In this document: positions 1 to 12,525 of the stretch, in pieces
Layout: every line of letters begins with the position of its first letter
Position numbering within the stretch: position 1 is the stretch's first letter
From: Eonycteris spelaea
Taxonomy: Eukaryota; Chordata; Mammalia; Chiroptera; Pteropodidae
Length of the DNA stretch: 64,000 bases
Reading direction: 5' to 3'
NCBI GenBank assembly: GCA_003508835.1
Contig: PUFA01000170.1
Span: forward strand, 2,976,001-3,040,000
Translations under genes and position numbers: made by a program
Notes under the pieces: generated by a model
The model's database searches: none
What the model saw: the letters and a program-made list of their open reading frames with translations, nothing else
Told to the model about the DNA's origin: nothing

Positions 1-983
1 TAACCAGCATATCCATTTTGATCATAAACCAGTAGTTGTCAGCTTGGTATAAATAAGATGCTTGAATATAATTTGGCGCAAGTTGTCTAAAGTAGGAATA
101 ATTTTATTAGGCATCTCTAGAAATACTAAAAGAAATGAAAATATGTTATAACTACCTAATTGACTTGAAACCAAACAATTGATCACATTTTATAGAACAG
201 TAGTTTTTGTAAATTACCAATCTAATCTATGGGAAATAAAGTAAAACTTTGTCAAAGTCTATAATCCTCATAAAAACCCAATAATGTGATATATTATCCC
301 CAATTGTGGTCTGGAATATATCTCACACAAAATATAAACAAAGTGAAAATAACAAAGGTAAATAAAAACATCTTTATCGAGATTTCTTACTAGATTTCTT
401 CTGTGTTGCACTGCCTTATGATTTCATCTGATTTGTTGATAAATCTAAGAATGAGTCTATAAGCCAGAGACCCTGATCTCCAGGCTGAGCTGTGCCCCTC
501 ACAAGTCAGTGATGAAGCCGTGGTCGGTGGTTCTGAAGCCTAACTGGATTAAAATCCTGTATTTATTTCTGAATTATGCGGCTACCTCAATTCAAATTCT
601 GTGTCATCTAGGAACTGCATTGTAAACCTAGGTTAAAGTTAAATCATTGTAAACCTTAGTTAAGGTTAAATCATTTTTTAAAAAATACTAAACTTACAAA
701 TCTGACAGTTTGACTTATCTGGTATAGTCACCATATCTCAGTTGTTTATAACCTTGGTAAAAGTATATTACCAGAAGTCATTAGCCCATTGCCAATTGAC
801 TCTATTTTAGTATGGATTGGTTCAGTGTTTTGTATAGTAGATTTCCAAAGTGACTTCTGTGGAGTCTTAGTCTTATGGTTCTGATGAAGAAAGTGTGGGG
901 GTCGTAAGCATGTATATTGTGTTTTCTTCTTCATACTTAAACCCCATATTAATATATAAGAATTTAGTCTTTAAATCATTTAT

Positions 984-1318
984 GGAAGGAAGGAAGGAAG
1001 GAAGGAAGGAAGGAAGGAAGGAAGGAAGGAGGGAAGGAAGGAAGGAGGAAGGAAGGAAGGAAGGAAGGAAGGAAGGAAGAAGGAAGGAAGGAAGGAAAGA
1101 AGGAAGGAAGAAGGAAGGAAGGAAGGAAGGAAAGGAAGGAAGGAAGGAAGAGGAAGGAGAAGGAAGGAAGGAAGGAGGAAGGAAGGAAGGGGAAGGAAGG
1201 AGAGGAAGGAAGGAAGGAAGGAAGGAAGGAAGGAGGGAGAGGAGGAGAGAGGAAGGAAGGAAGGAAGGAAGGAAGGAAGGAAGGAAGGAAGGAAGGAAGG
1301 AAGGAAAGAAAGAGAAGA
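984..1318. repeat. (GAAG)n / GGAA microsatellite
   Basis: About 335 bases consist almost wholly of purines in GGAA/GAAG units with occasional extra A or G. The tract is open in one + frame as an Arg/Lys/Glu/Gly repeat, but this is a property of the repeat and not a gene. Such homopurine tracts can form triplex DNA, and GGAA repeats are known binding platforms for ETS-family factors. No function is shown here. Confidence 0.95.
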
Positions 1319-1935
1319 AAAAGAATATTTTATAGCCTTAATTTTAGAATGAGTCTCTACTCTAATAAATGTAGAAATTTTAATGCCACAGTGGAATATT
1401 CATTGTTCAGGGTTTCTTTTTGCCCATAGCATTTAAATTGAAATAAAAATTATAATTATTAAGTTTAATATTGTAAAAATCATTCACCTAGAACATATAC
1501 TTTTTTTTCTTTTTTCTATGAGCCAGTTCATTATAGTTATCTAAGTATTTAAGTAATTTGTGCTGGTTTGTGGGTAGAGACAGTTATTAATATGTTTGAT
1601 TCTTAAATTTATAAGATTTCTATACTTGGAAATCTTGATTTTAGCATATCCAAGTTTTCGTATGAATAATTAAGTAAACAACAGATAAGTATCCAATAGC
1701 TGTATCATCCCTCTGCTGTCCCAATGACAACCCTATCTTGTCTCAAAAGGATAGTATTTTGAATAATACTTTTCTTCTTAGAATAATTTTCAATCTCATT
1801 ATCCTAAATTACATTTGTATCCTCAGATATTTAAAGAGAAAAAAAAAACGTAATTCATTTACATATGTAGGGAACCCTTGTTTTATGATGCTGAGAAAAA
1901 TTGAAAAATGAACCAATGAATTTACCATCATAGAG

Positions 1936-2165
1936 TCCATTTTATTTTTAATTAAATTTATTGGGATGACATTGGTTAATAAAATTATATAGGTTTCTAT
2001 AACACATCATCTGTATATTGTGTTGTGTGTTCACTATCCCAAGTCAAATCTCTTTCTGTCACCACGTATTTGACCCTCTTTACCCTTCCCTACCTCCTCC
2101 TTCCCTCTTTCCTTCTGGTAACCACTAAACTGTTGTCTGTGTCTTTGAGTGTCTTTTTGTATGAT
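1936..2165 (-). mobile_element. L1 3' end, antisense, 5'-truncated
   Basis: The sequence begins with a T/A-rich stretch followed by the reverse complement of a bat-type L1 terminal segment (TTTATTGGGATGACATTGG). It continues into the typical pyrimidine-rich 3' UTR part with TTGTGTTGTGTGTTCACTA. The same terminal segment occurs in sense at 60315-60360. It is a dead fragment with no open reading frame. Confidence 0.75.
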
Positions 2166-2169
2166 GCCT

Positions 2170-2660
2170 TCATAATAATATTTATTAAATACCTACTATC
2201 TACTAGGCAGAAAGAATACAGAGAAGAACAAAGCAAAGACTTATCCCTTAAAAATTCACAAACAAAAATTAAATTTATTAGACCAATAAAAGGGACTCGA
2301 AAATAGGTTATAATAACAGTAAATAGAGGGAACACAGAGTAGGAACATGTTATGTTTGTTTCAGGAAGGGGGTGACCCTGCTCTGTAGATCTCCAAGATG
2401 TTGATTTATCATTTGCTTCTTAAAGTCAGGTAAGAGATGGCCAGGCAAAGGAGGGACGGAGGGGCATTCCAGTCAGAGTAAAGAGAGGGAGTGCTGTGTT
2501 CAGGGGACCTCACAGTAAAATTCAAATTGGCCTATCAGAAATGAAGTGAAAATGTTAAACGAATGGGAGAATGAGACAGGAGTTCAAATAATGAAGGTCT
2601 TTATATTCCATGCTAAGGAGTTAAATACTGGTGAGTTCCTGATCAGTGATATGGCAAATT
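2170..2660. repeat. Ancient mammal-wide repeat (L2-like), diverged
   Basis: Recognisable phrases are the degenerate TATTAAATACCTACTATCTA start and the GGGGCATTCCAGTCAGAG phrase near 2461. It also has a late segment reading AATGAAGGTCTTTATATTCC. These occur in a widespread old placental repeat that I group with L2 by memory only. The copy is heavily mutated and its edges are approximate. Confidence 0.4.
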
Positions 2661-2927
2661 TTCCATTTTTCTGCCAGGATGTTGGGGAATGACTCCACTA
2701 CAGATAGCCTAGAAGTAGGAATATTAGTTTGAGAGGTTATTTTTGTCAGCTACTATAGAAATGATAAGGGCCTGAACTACAGTAGTGAGAAATTATTAAG
2801 CGAAAAAAATAGGAGTTAGGATTTAATATAAACGAACTTTGATGAAGAGGGAGATGTATAGATGGATGATTCCTAGTTTTATACTTATCTGATAAGCTAG
2901 ATAGTTGGTGTGTATGTCGCAATAGAC

Positions 2928-2946
2928 TTTTTTTTTTTTTTTTTTT
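2928..2946. repeat. Poly(T) tract of 19 bases
   Basis: An uninterrupted T run. It could be the poly(A) tail of an antisense retroposon, but no SINE body is recognisable beside it. Confidence 0.9.
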
Positions 2947-2984
2947 ACATGAAGGTAGGAATCAATTTAGCTTTGGCCACCATA

Positions 2985-3055
2985 AATTATCAGCACTCAG
3001 CACAGTACTTGGCTGATAGAAGGTGATCTATCAATATATTTTGAATAAATGATAA
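2985..3055 (+). repeat. L2/MIR-type 3' tail fragment
   Basis: The segment contains CAGCACAGTACTTGGCTGAT and ends in TTTTGAATAAATGA. This is the eroded form of the tail shared by many L2 copies (cacagtgcctggcacatag, then aataaatgtttg). Confidence 0.5.
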
Positions 3056-3379
3056 TTTTTTGTTCATAAAAGGAACATAGGATTAAGAGTACATTTGGGG
3101 TGGAAAATTATGGATCAAGTTTTGGACATGTCGAATTTGATGTATTATTAGTCCAACCAGTGAGAAATGTTCAATACTTTAATATATGGATTTATTAATT
3201 TTTAGTAAGAATCATTTGTCATTAATTTATCCAATAGAGCAGTGTTATATAGGTTTCTAAATATGTATTAACTTGAATCATAGTTATCAACAGTATTCAA
3301 ATAATATTGCAGAATTTAGCTAAACTTGTTCTTTTGATCATATATGAAAAACTAGAAATTGCTCTAGGTTTTTAGAAGC

Positions 3380-4192
3380 CTACAATCTTTACCCATTAAT
3401 CTGTCAATGGACACTTAAATTGTTTTCATATCTTGGCTATTGTGAATAATGCTGCAGTCAATATTGAAGTGTAGGTATCTCTTTATAATACTGGTTTTGT
3501 TTTCTTTGGATATAAACCCAGAAATGGGATTACTGGATCACATGGTGGTTTAATTTTTTTTTATTTTTTGAGCACCTTCCATACTGTTTTCTATAGTGAC
3601 ATTATCACTAAAAGTGCACAGTTTCCTAAAGAAAATGTAGTATATGTATAAAGGGAAATATTCATCTGTAAAAAGAAGAAAGAAATTTTGCCATTTGCAA
3701 CAACAAAGATAAACCCAAAAGACACTATGCTAAGTGCAATGAGCAAAAAACAGGCATTTTTAAAAAGTCAGATTCATAGAACCAGCCAGGAGCATGGTGG
3801 TTACCAGAGACTAAGGGATGAGGGAAGTGGAGAGATGTTGGGTCAAATGGTACAAACTTCCAGTTCTAGATGAATAAGTTCCAGGGATCTCATGTACAAC
3901 ATGGTGGCTATAGTTAGTAATACTGTATTATGTACTTGAAATTTGAAATGTACTAAGAGAGTATCTCACCGCATGCTCACATAAAGGTAACTAATGGTGT
4001 GAGGTGATGGATGTGCTAATTAACTGATTGGGATGATCATTTCATGATGTGTGTGTGTCTGCGTCTGTGTCTGTGCGTGTATATATAATCATATATCATT
4101 TATATATATATATAAAATCATCACATCGTACACCTTAAATATGTACAATTTTTATTTGTCAATTATACCTCAATAAAGTTGAGGTAAAAAAA
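3380..4192 (+). mobile_element. Old L1 3' end (L1M-type), sense
   Basis: The L1 3' segment opens with CTTGGCTATTGTGAATAATG and the text about a wrongly sized target (GGGATTACTGGATCACATGG). It continues through the GGTTACCAGAGACTAAGGG block and a TG/TA simple repeat near 4050-4113. It ends in TCAATTATACCTCAATAAAG followed by an A-rich tail at 4186-4194. This is a 5'-truncated, non-coding remnant on the same strand as DPYD. Confidence 0.8.
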
Positions 4193-4261
4193 AATGGATA
4201 AAAGACTGCTTTAAAAAAAAGCCTGCCATGATAGAATAAATAAGGCAGAAATAAGAGGCAG

Positions 4262-4445
4262 TTCTAATGATGGAAAGAGCATGGATGTTTGAATTAGAAG
4301 ATCTCTAAGTCTTAATTTTGCTACTAACTAGAGTTTAATACCTAAGGAGTTTAAGTTTGTAGGCCTCAGTTTTCTTACAACGAAATGAGACGGGAAGATT
4401 TGATGATATCCAAGGTCTCTTTAACCTGTAACATTAAGCAATCCT
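4262..4445 (+). repeat. MIR fragment
   Basis: An eroded MIR SINE. It shows the AGAGCATGGATGTTTGAATT segment and the core-like GGCCTCAGTTTTCTTACAAC, followed by AAATGAGACGGGAAGATTTG. Confidence 0.55.
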
Positions 4446-5084
4446 GTATATTCACACTTCAACAAGATTTTAAGAAATATATTGAAAATATGTGTTTTGG
4501 TGAGTGGGACATGTACATTTGATTTATTTTGGTGGTAGTCATGATGCTGTCACTGTTAATGAAAATGATGTGGCCTGAGAATAAGTAACTGGGTCCAGGC
4601 CCCAACTCTGTCACTAACTGACAATTTTGGACAAATCAGACCCCTTCTAGGGGCTAATCACCTTGAAGTATCTTTTATCTCGGTTTCCTTGGTTTTCTAA
4701 AAAAAAAAAAAAATCTGTGTGATTTTACTCCACCAAACTTACAGGGACAATCCCTTCACTGTACTGTAAACATCATATGCTATTATATCTACTAAGGTGC
4801 CTCTTGATATGCTGCAAATACAGAGTGAACATATTGAGACTCTCCAGCAGAAACATTGATGTTAGATTAATTCTTTTAGCCCCAAGCCTCTATCCCTTGA
4901 AGTTCTTTAACGTTTTACCCATATCTTTGTAATTTTTCCTTTGTAAATAACATCTCCTGGAGTTACCCTACTTTAAGTGTGAAATCTACTTCTTGTGAAG
5001 ACTCTATTTGATATACCTTGTTATAAAACTTTTTGGAAAAATTTGAATCAACTTTAAAGATTGGGTTCATTTCGAAAACATTTA

Positions 5085-5300
5085 TTCAGTTTTTAATCAC
5101 TGTATTCCAATACTATAAGTGGAACTACGTAGGTGCTGTATAAAATTTCTATTTATCAGTTATATTTGATACAAACTCCATGAGAGATACTGCTAGGATT
5201 ACAACTAAGATCCAGCCCCATCTGGCTCTTCATGAGCCAGGTAGTTAGAGAAAAGATGATCTAGAGACTTCAAAGACAATTACAATATTGTATGTTTACA
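5085..5300. repeat. Ancient L2-like repeat, very diverged
   Basis: The order of phrases (AACTACGTAGGTGCTG, then a GGATTACAACTAAGATCCAG segment, then CATGAGCCAGGTAGTTAGAG) mimics the start of the old repeat also seen near 30060 and 49750. The assignment is weak. Confidence 0.3.
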
Positions 5301-6879
5301 CAAAGAAAAGAATATAATGTAACTGCCACTCTTATAGTGCTTGTAGTTCCTGGCTTTGTGCCATTATCCTCTATACGTTTAAGGAATCAAGTTGTGTTCT
5401 CTTTTTTGGATTTGTGCCTTTGCTCTTATATTGGTGCTTATTGACATGTAATGATACCCACTATTATCTATTTATCACATTTCTGAATCATGTCTTTTGT
5501 GTATACATATCTATAAATTAGAATTCATTCATTATATGTTTATTCACATCCTCACTCTTTCCAATTAGTAAATATATGTTAAATAAATGAACATATTCAT
5601 TTAAGTGAACATTAGACATATATTGGCAGATTAGGCATTGGAAGCAGATGTTTTGGAAAGTCTCCCAGCACATGCCAAGGTCCCTCTTCTCTGTCCTCCA
5701 CTCCTCCCCTCCACACCAAACTCCCCAGTATTCCGGGCTCTCTCATCCTCCAGTTAACTCATCCCTCGCCTTGACCTATTGCACAGTGAAAAACATTGAT
5801 CAGATTTGCCTTGGGTTATTTAATGAGAAATGGGTTATTTAATGAGAAATTTCTACATATAGCATCTAAATGCTGTCACACTGTTAGTGATTGAAATTAC
5901 TAGTAGTTTATGTAAAACAGGTGATGAGCACTGCACCAACAGAAGATGAATAATGATAAAGAATTTGTTAAAGATTTTAGTTAAATGCCCATTCTTTCTC
6001 TAATCATTTTCAGAGAGTTATGATTGATTTCTATGAGCACACTGAATAAAGAATTTATCCCCTTGTGTTATCAAGACCTAAAACATTTTTCCTTAGAAGG
6101 AGGTCTTAGATTTAACTATCAACTATTGGCAACTGAAATTATACTTTGATCATAGAAATAGACTATACATTAAATTAATATATGACTTAAACAGGTTTAG
6201 ATAATGTTGCTCAGGAGAGAACAAGGCCTATCATATCCAGGCTTAATAAATACTTATCGAAAGGAAGAAGCAATCAAGGGAAGGGGAGAAAGAATGGAGG
6301 GGAGAGGCCTGGAGGAAAAATTCTGCCTAGCGTGGCTTCAACCTCCTTCTTATAACATTTCACATTTCAAGATAGTAATGAAAATACAATTCATAACATT
6401 CACTAGATTATTCAATACTCTTCATTAATCAATAAGAAAATGTCAAAATTAGATACAAGTTCTTAATGGAAAAACATTCACATAGCTCTTGTCTCAGTAT
6501 TTCAGAGAAGTACATGCTCATAAAGGCTGAGATAAATTACAGCCTTGTCTAGCACAGGAGTTGGTGGAGTGTGGGAGGTAGAAGGCACAGTCCCTATTGC
6601 CATGGCATAATTTGTCCTAGGGTTTTGGAAGACATTTTTCATATAATCAGTAAAGCTAAAATTAAATATATATTAAAGCCAAAATTAAAGATATAATTTG
6701 CTGCTTAATAAGTGATATACGTTTTATAACTTCATTAAGGTTGCTACCTTCCTTAATTTTGCAGCCCATGCATGAGATTTTCAGTGAAATGCATATTAAC
6801 TGCAGAGATAATAATGTTTCTATATGTTAATAATTTTAAATGAAAAACACTTGAGCTATTTTCCAGCCACATGGGAGGA

Positions 6880-7190
6880 ATCATTTACATCCTTAAAGGC
6901 TTATTTTACCATTAACCCCTTCATTTGAGTAGAGTAGATAACCATATGTAAAGTATTAATTCTTTTTACATTAGTGCTAATAGCAAATATTTTAGGCCCA
7001 CTGGTGTGAAAGGATTAAAAGCCACAACATTAGGCATGCACCAGCATATCTGAGATTAATCCTTGTTAGAGCAACCTAGCGGGATCATGTAACTTGATTT
7101 TCTGTTTATTGATCAGATGCTTCCTGTTTCTTTTATCATGTGAAATGAGACTCCAAAGAGACCATCATATTGCATTAATATGCTGAATTA
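6880..7190. other. Unassigned intron block, candidate conserved non-coding sequence
   Basis: No interspersed repeat is recognisable. The block carries several homeodomain-like TAAT cores, a GATTAATCCTTGTTAGAGCA segment and CAGATGCTTCCTGTTTC. Its repeat-free character is the only reason to list it. No comparison with other species was possible. Confidence 0.2.
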
Positions 7191-8304
7191 AAAAAAAATG
7201 CAACAGTCTTAAGTCGGCCTAATTTTACTCTTTCTCCTTTTAATACCACTTACTGTAAATGCAGGTTTTAAAGGGAAATCTGTAGAAATAAGATACATTG
7301 TAAGTTTTTGGCATTATGGCCCAAATAATGGATGAGCCATTCATGTTTTTTCTAGCCATATACTAGGGCTTGAAAGTCATATTAACAATAAAGCTCTGAG
7401 AATATTTACTTCTGTTTGTTAGATATAGTTATTAATGAATCAGTGAAATGTAGATGCACTCAGATTTTGTTACTTACTTTGAAAGAGGAGAGGTGATACC
7501 TCTGTCTTTTCATTTCTTAGTTACTCCCACCCCTAACCCTTCCCATGCTGCCTTGTTGCCATGTTAGCATAGAAAATATTTCCTGGCCTCATCCTCATGT
7601 TGCTTTAATTTTGCTAGACCCCAGGAGTGACATTCAAATACTGACTAACCAGCAGAACACAGAGACCAATCAGGAGTAAAGCAGCTATAAAGGGCTTGGT
7701 GGTAAAGGAGTCTGTCGTGTGTCTCAGACTGGCATGGTGGTTGTTTTAGCCTTCATTTGTCTGGTGTCTGAATCACCCGGATAGTGGCAGTCAATGGATT
7801 CTTAGTTATTTCTATCTTACAAGGTTAGGAGAGAGCAGGAAGTAAGAAGAGTAGGAAAGGAGAGAGGTCATTCTACCTGGAGAAGCCATATGTACTGATT
7901 CTTGTGAGTGGCTTTGGACTGGTGAAGTAGCCCAGATAAGTCAATTCATTGTCTTACTTTTTGATAAAGCTACACTATTTTAATTATTAACAAATATTCC
8001 TAAAACACATACACACGCCATGAAGATAAATATAGATGTTGTGAACCTGTAGTAGAGAATGTGTGTGTGCGCATATGTAATATATATTATACACACATTC
8101 ATGCACGTATTCAGTCTATCCTCAGTTAGCACAGGAATCGGGCCTCCCAAGTTCTATATATAAATTGACATTTACAGTGGTACATTTATAGCAATTTTTT
8201 TTGTCAGATAGTATAGTATTTTTAAGATATCTAAAATAAATGTTTTTAGTTCTGTAAGAGCTTCCCTGAACAGCCAGTGTTCAAGCGGACTGCTTTTGCT
8301 CTGT

Positions 8305-8772
8305 CTTCTCGGCCACCAACATGCAACCCAGAAACTTTGGGCGGGTGATGCATGGTGGCTTCATCAGCCACCACTCGCAGCTCCTGGAAGGCTTCGGTAA
8401 TGCTGGTGGCGCGCGTCACCGCAGGGTCTGCTTGGGCCATCTCACCCCGGCCCTTTGGGAAATTCAGAGTGAGGCATTACCACTGGAAGAGGAGCCAGAG
8501 CTTCCGTGCGACTGTCAACCCCGATAAACTACAGATCTTGTTCAGTGAGCAGACGTGGATAAATGCTGCCAAAAACAGAACCAGAGCTGCTCCTGTCACT
8601 GATATGGTGCGACCTCCTGTGACAGAGTTCTGAGGAAGGGAAGCTCCCCAGGTAGCCTGCCATCGTGAAGGCCAGCTTCTTTAGCAGAAGAGCTGAGGAG
8701 AAGATTAGGGGTGTTTAGGGGTGTTCAGGGGGTGGGGCCAGGCGTTCTGTGTCTCTGTCCATTTAATGCTTA
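8305..8772 (+). pseudogene. RPL27A (pseudogene): RPL27A processed pseudogene
   Basis: This is an intronless, decayed copy of ribosomal protein L27a (uL15) mRNA. The start lies at 8321 after a CGGCCACCAAC leader like the parent 5' UTR. The best preserved part reads [16 protein letters not shown], then [23 protein letters not shown] and VTDMVR. It aligns with the middle of the 148-residue parent (GKVGMRHYHLKRNQSF and onward). A one-base loss after the VTDMVR codons shifts the frame and gives a stop (TGA at 8631-8633). The C-terminal SRRAEEKI codons can still be read in another frame near 8685. A remnant of the 3' UTR (catttaatgct) ends at 8772. No clear poly(A) tail remains, so it is old. It sits in sense orientation inside DPYD intron 8 and should not be called a gene. 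Confidence 0.85.
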
Positions 8773-9971
8773 GAAGTGTTTAAGGAGCAGAGGAAAGGAC
8801 TGCTTTATTTTGCTCTGATTTCCAATTTTTCCATTTTTCCTTCCCTCTTGTCAACCTCTTGCTCTTTCACTTGTCTCTGGGCGTCTTCTGTTTGAACGTA
8901 CTGCAGTTAGATTTCTCTTTCTACTTATCACTTGACTAGGTCTAATAATCACCTTTTTTTTTTTTTTAACATTTAGTACTCTGGCAAACTCCTGGTTTCT
9001 TTCTCATTATACCTCTAAGTTTAGCCTGGCTTTACCTATGAGGAAAAAATGGGTGGCTGGTGGTATTACCTTCACAGGACAGCTCATTAAAGCTGATCCA
9101 CTTTGATGGATGGAATAGGATTGGATTGGGTTGCCACACTGGACAGGTTACAACATCACTATAGTTTTAAATCAATATACATTTTAACTATCTGATTGGT
9201 GCTCATTTTAAGAGGCAGAATAAAATATAATTTTCCATTACTAAAATTTGCATTAGAGAAAGATTCCACTTCTGTTGGCTGATGCAGAATCTCTGTCCTT
9301 AAAATAAAAATGTCAAAATGATTCTCACTCTGTTTTCTTGTTTTCTCCTCAGAGACTTTTCAAACCAATCAAATTTTCATGGGCTACATTAAACATTTTA
9401 AAGTCAAATGATAAAATAAATCACCCCTGTCTGGTAAACAGCACTATAACCTGCTTTATTAGTTCTAGACTATCAGGTGTGTGCCACTGCCAAATTCAGG
9501 CTTTTGAATTGTGAACCTGTTACACAGTTAAGAAACAGATTTTAACAACAACAACAAAAAATGATTTATTTTTAGCACAGCCCAGTCCCCATCACTTCAA
9601 TATCGTATAGGAGTAGAAAAGAGTCACATTTGCAAGCGTGGTGTAGTCCAAGTTAGCCTCCATGCCTCCCAGGACGGAAAACCCATCTCCCATCTCCCCG
9701 CAGAGACCCACCCACGCCCAGAGCCAAACTGAGCTTGAGCAAACAGGCAAGCCCAGGGTGAAGTTTCACCCTTCCCCCACAGCTCCTCAAGCTTCCTAAC
9801 TGCAGCCTTTTACCCTTTTAACCCCAATCCAGGCCAACTCCTAGCTTCTGAGCCAAAAGGCAGCTTTCTTTGTGGAGTAATGAACAGGGGTTTAAGTGTT
9901 ACATAAAACAAGTCTCCTGTGAAATCTATAGTTCTAAAGAATTTTTAAAATGACTCTGCCATACATTTTTA

Positions 9972-10022
9972 TACATATATATATATATACACATACACAC
10001 ATACAGACACACACATATATGT
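9972..10022. repeat. (TA)n(CA)n microsatellite
   Basis: Alternating TA then CACA units with small interruptions. Confidence 0.85.
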
Positions 10023-10159
10023 AAAGTATTAAGCTACCTGTTATAATTGATTCTTTTAAATCTAGCAATATTTTAATTTACTTATAATGTGCACTCTGAG
10101 CTGATGACTGTTTGAGACACTTTTATTTCATCTCTGACCTAAACATAGCATATATCCTT

Positions 10160-10203
10160 TCATCCATCCATCCATCTGCCCACCCACCCACCCATCCATC
10201 CAG
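10160..10203. repeat. (CATC)n / (CACC)n microsatellite
   Basis: Tandem CATC units switching to CACC and back, about eleven units. Confidence 0.9.
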
Positions 10204-10458
10204 TTCTTTATTCCTTCATTTAGTAAACATTTATCAACCATCTTCTCTATGTAACCAGTATTATGGTTGGCACTTTACATAATTAATTTTTTGGTCCTCG
10301 CCGTAGTCTTTCAAGACAAATATCAGTATCTTAATATTGCAAATAAGAAGACTGATGCCCAGAATTCAAACTTACCAACATTAAATTCTCAAGAGTATTA
10401 CGTGCATCCTTGCTTCCTACCAGTGCCCTTACAAGTGTTAGGAGCCCTTAATGAATGT

Positions 10459-10495
10459 TATGAATGAATGAATGAATGAATGAATGAACGAACAC
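10459..10495. repeat. (GAAT)n microsatellite
   Basis: About nine GAAT units with one GAAC change. Such GAAT runs often mark the 3' end of L2 copies, and the text before it (TTAGGAGCCCTTAATGAATG) fits a worn L2 tail. Confidence 0.85.
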
Positions 10496-10539
10496 ATAAA
10501 CCAGAATACATTTTACTACTTCTGACACCTGTTTGGTGC

Positions 10540-10760
10540 CCATGAAGTACCACAAACATGTCTGTGTTTGCCTATGTTCTCTCATTGACTCATTATAAAA
10601 ACCCTACTAAACTGGATGCTATTCATGATGTTATACTTTTGTGGATGAGGGACCTGCGGTAAAGGTGGTAAATTAATGAGCTCAAGTTCATACAACTGAA
10701 AAGTAGCAGAGTCAGGAATTGAACTTAGACTCTGGCTCTGAGGTTCATGCTCATACTCAC
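10540..10760 (-). repeat. MIR fragment, antisense
   Basis: The reverse complement of a MIR core can be read through GGATGAGGGACCTG, AGCTCAAGTTCATACAACTG and AGCAGAGTCAGGAATTGAAC. That order matches the usual antisense MIR (aggtcacacagctagtaagtgg, then gggattcgaacc). Confidence 0.65.
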
Positions 10761-12314
10761 CACTCTCTGTTTTTTTGTGTAGCACAGTACATGATACATT
10801 GTAAATGCTCAAAAACTGTTTGCTGTAATGATGAGGGTAATGATATGAAATTGGAAATTTTATAGGAATTATAAAATTTTCAAATTACAGTTGCATAAGT
10901 TGTCTTTGCAAACCCCAAGAACACCTTATGTTCACCCTACTTTTAACAACAAAATATCTTATTTTTATATTTGTAGAAAAATAAGAATATATCTACATTT
11001 CTGTGTAAATTCAATATCTTATATGTGTATGAGCATAAATATATAGACTTGGGTAGAGTTATAGAGATATAAAATGAATACTTAAACTGGTCATATCTTC
11101 TCTTTTTCACATCAAAGTCGATTTGCATTTTAAAGCCCCCCAAATGCACCAATGTACCTAGATCTATCTATGCTTTGGAAACAACTAACCATGATTTTAG
11201 TAAATGATGCATTCTTTTTTTAATTGCTTAAAAATAAAGGTTTTCACATGAAGTTAGGCACAAAATTATAATCTTCATAAAAAATTTGAGATAAAAAATG
11301 ATTCCACATTAAATTATGTAGCAGTGAAACAGACCACTATAGAGTTTGTTTTTGTACTTGATCATATGTTCAGAAATACAGCTTTGCTTTTAACCCATTG
11401 TGTACACAGTTTTCAGTATTTAGTTTTGTCATTAGAGGACCCTGGAAGCAGTGAGGGTGATGAGGAGGAATAATAGTTTAGACGTATTCTTTTCCAGAAT
11501 GCCATTTGAATTAAATCTTTCATTACCACTGCAAACATACAAATCTATAATCTCCTTTCAAGATGAATCCAGAATCAGAAGTCTACATTCTTTTATTCTT
11601 GGTCAGGAGATTGAAATTGATCACTGGCCACACAAGGGCGTCGGCTGCAGTATCACAGCTTGATATGGTTAACGAGGACAGCACTTGCCTTCTGATCCCC
11701 TTCACCGTGCACTTACAAATTACAAATATTACTGATTCCAGGGATCATCAGAGGCTGTGGGGAGGTTGTGTGACTTGACAGCATTTTCCTGTTTAAAAGG
11801 ATAAAGCTATGAGCCTTGATAGCAACTGAGAAGGTATAGTTTCAATTTGACAAATGAAGATTTATACTTTTTTGAGCTGGCAGAATCCTTCATGTAGAAA
11901 CAGTGAATGAAAATTTGATAGTTGATTTAACATAGGTCAAATGACTTGCAATGAAAGCAGAAAAGTAACACTTTAATTATTACCCTTTCATCAAAATGAA
12001 TTGATAAGTTTGTCATTGTAGATCTGGGCTTTAAACAAATGAGTAGTACTAGAAGGTACTTTTAAAAGATGTCATTTAAATTTAAGTAGGCATACTTTAC
12101 TTAAAATGATTTGAAAATGTAGCATAGGTGGATGATATGTGAATAATTACCTACTAATTTTTAAAGTACGTTTTTTGTTGTGAATAAAACTACTGTATTC
12201 ACAGTCAGCAAACTTAAGGCACCACAGATCATTGTATGCTAAGTTTTCAAAGACTAATTATTCACTAATAATAAAGATTACGTTCTATCTAAATATATAT
12301 TTTATGTCATAGTG

Positions 12315-12525
12315 GAAGAAACACTGTATTTGAGTTTTTATTGAATTAAATCTAGTTTGGCATTCATTGGCTATGAGATTCTAGAAAGCATATTTTACTT
12401 CTTTGAACTTCAGTTTGCACATCTGTAAATGGTCATAAAGATATCTGGCACTCAGAGTTATTGTAGAGTTCAAATATACAAGAAATATTTTAAGCACTAA
12501 AACACACTACGAATATATTCTTAAA
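12315..12525 (+). repeat. MIR fragment
   Basis: The MIR order is visible: ACTGTATTTGAGTT, GGCTATGAGATTCTAG, TTTGAACTTCAGTTTGCACA, then TCTGTAAATGGTCATAAAG and a worn 3' part. Confidence 0.6.

Noticed and set aside
895..1335. A 146-codon open frame with Glu-Gly-Arg-Lys repeats
   Set aside because: It is the translation of the GGAA microsatellite; three-base periodicity and any normal protein composition are missing.
7660..7700. CCAAT and TATAAA motifs in order, suggesting an internal promoter or LTR
   Set aside because: The spacing of about 20 bases is too short for a typical CCAAT/TATA promoter, and no LTR ends, primer-binding site or downstream gene are seen.
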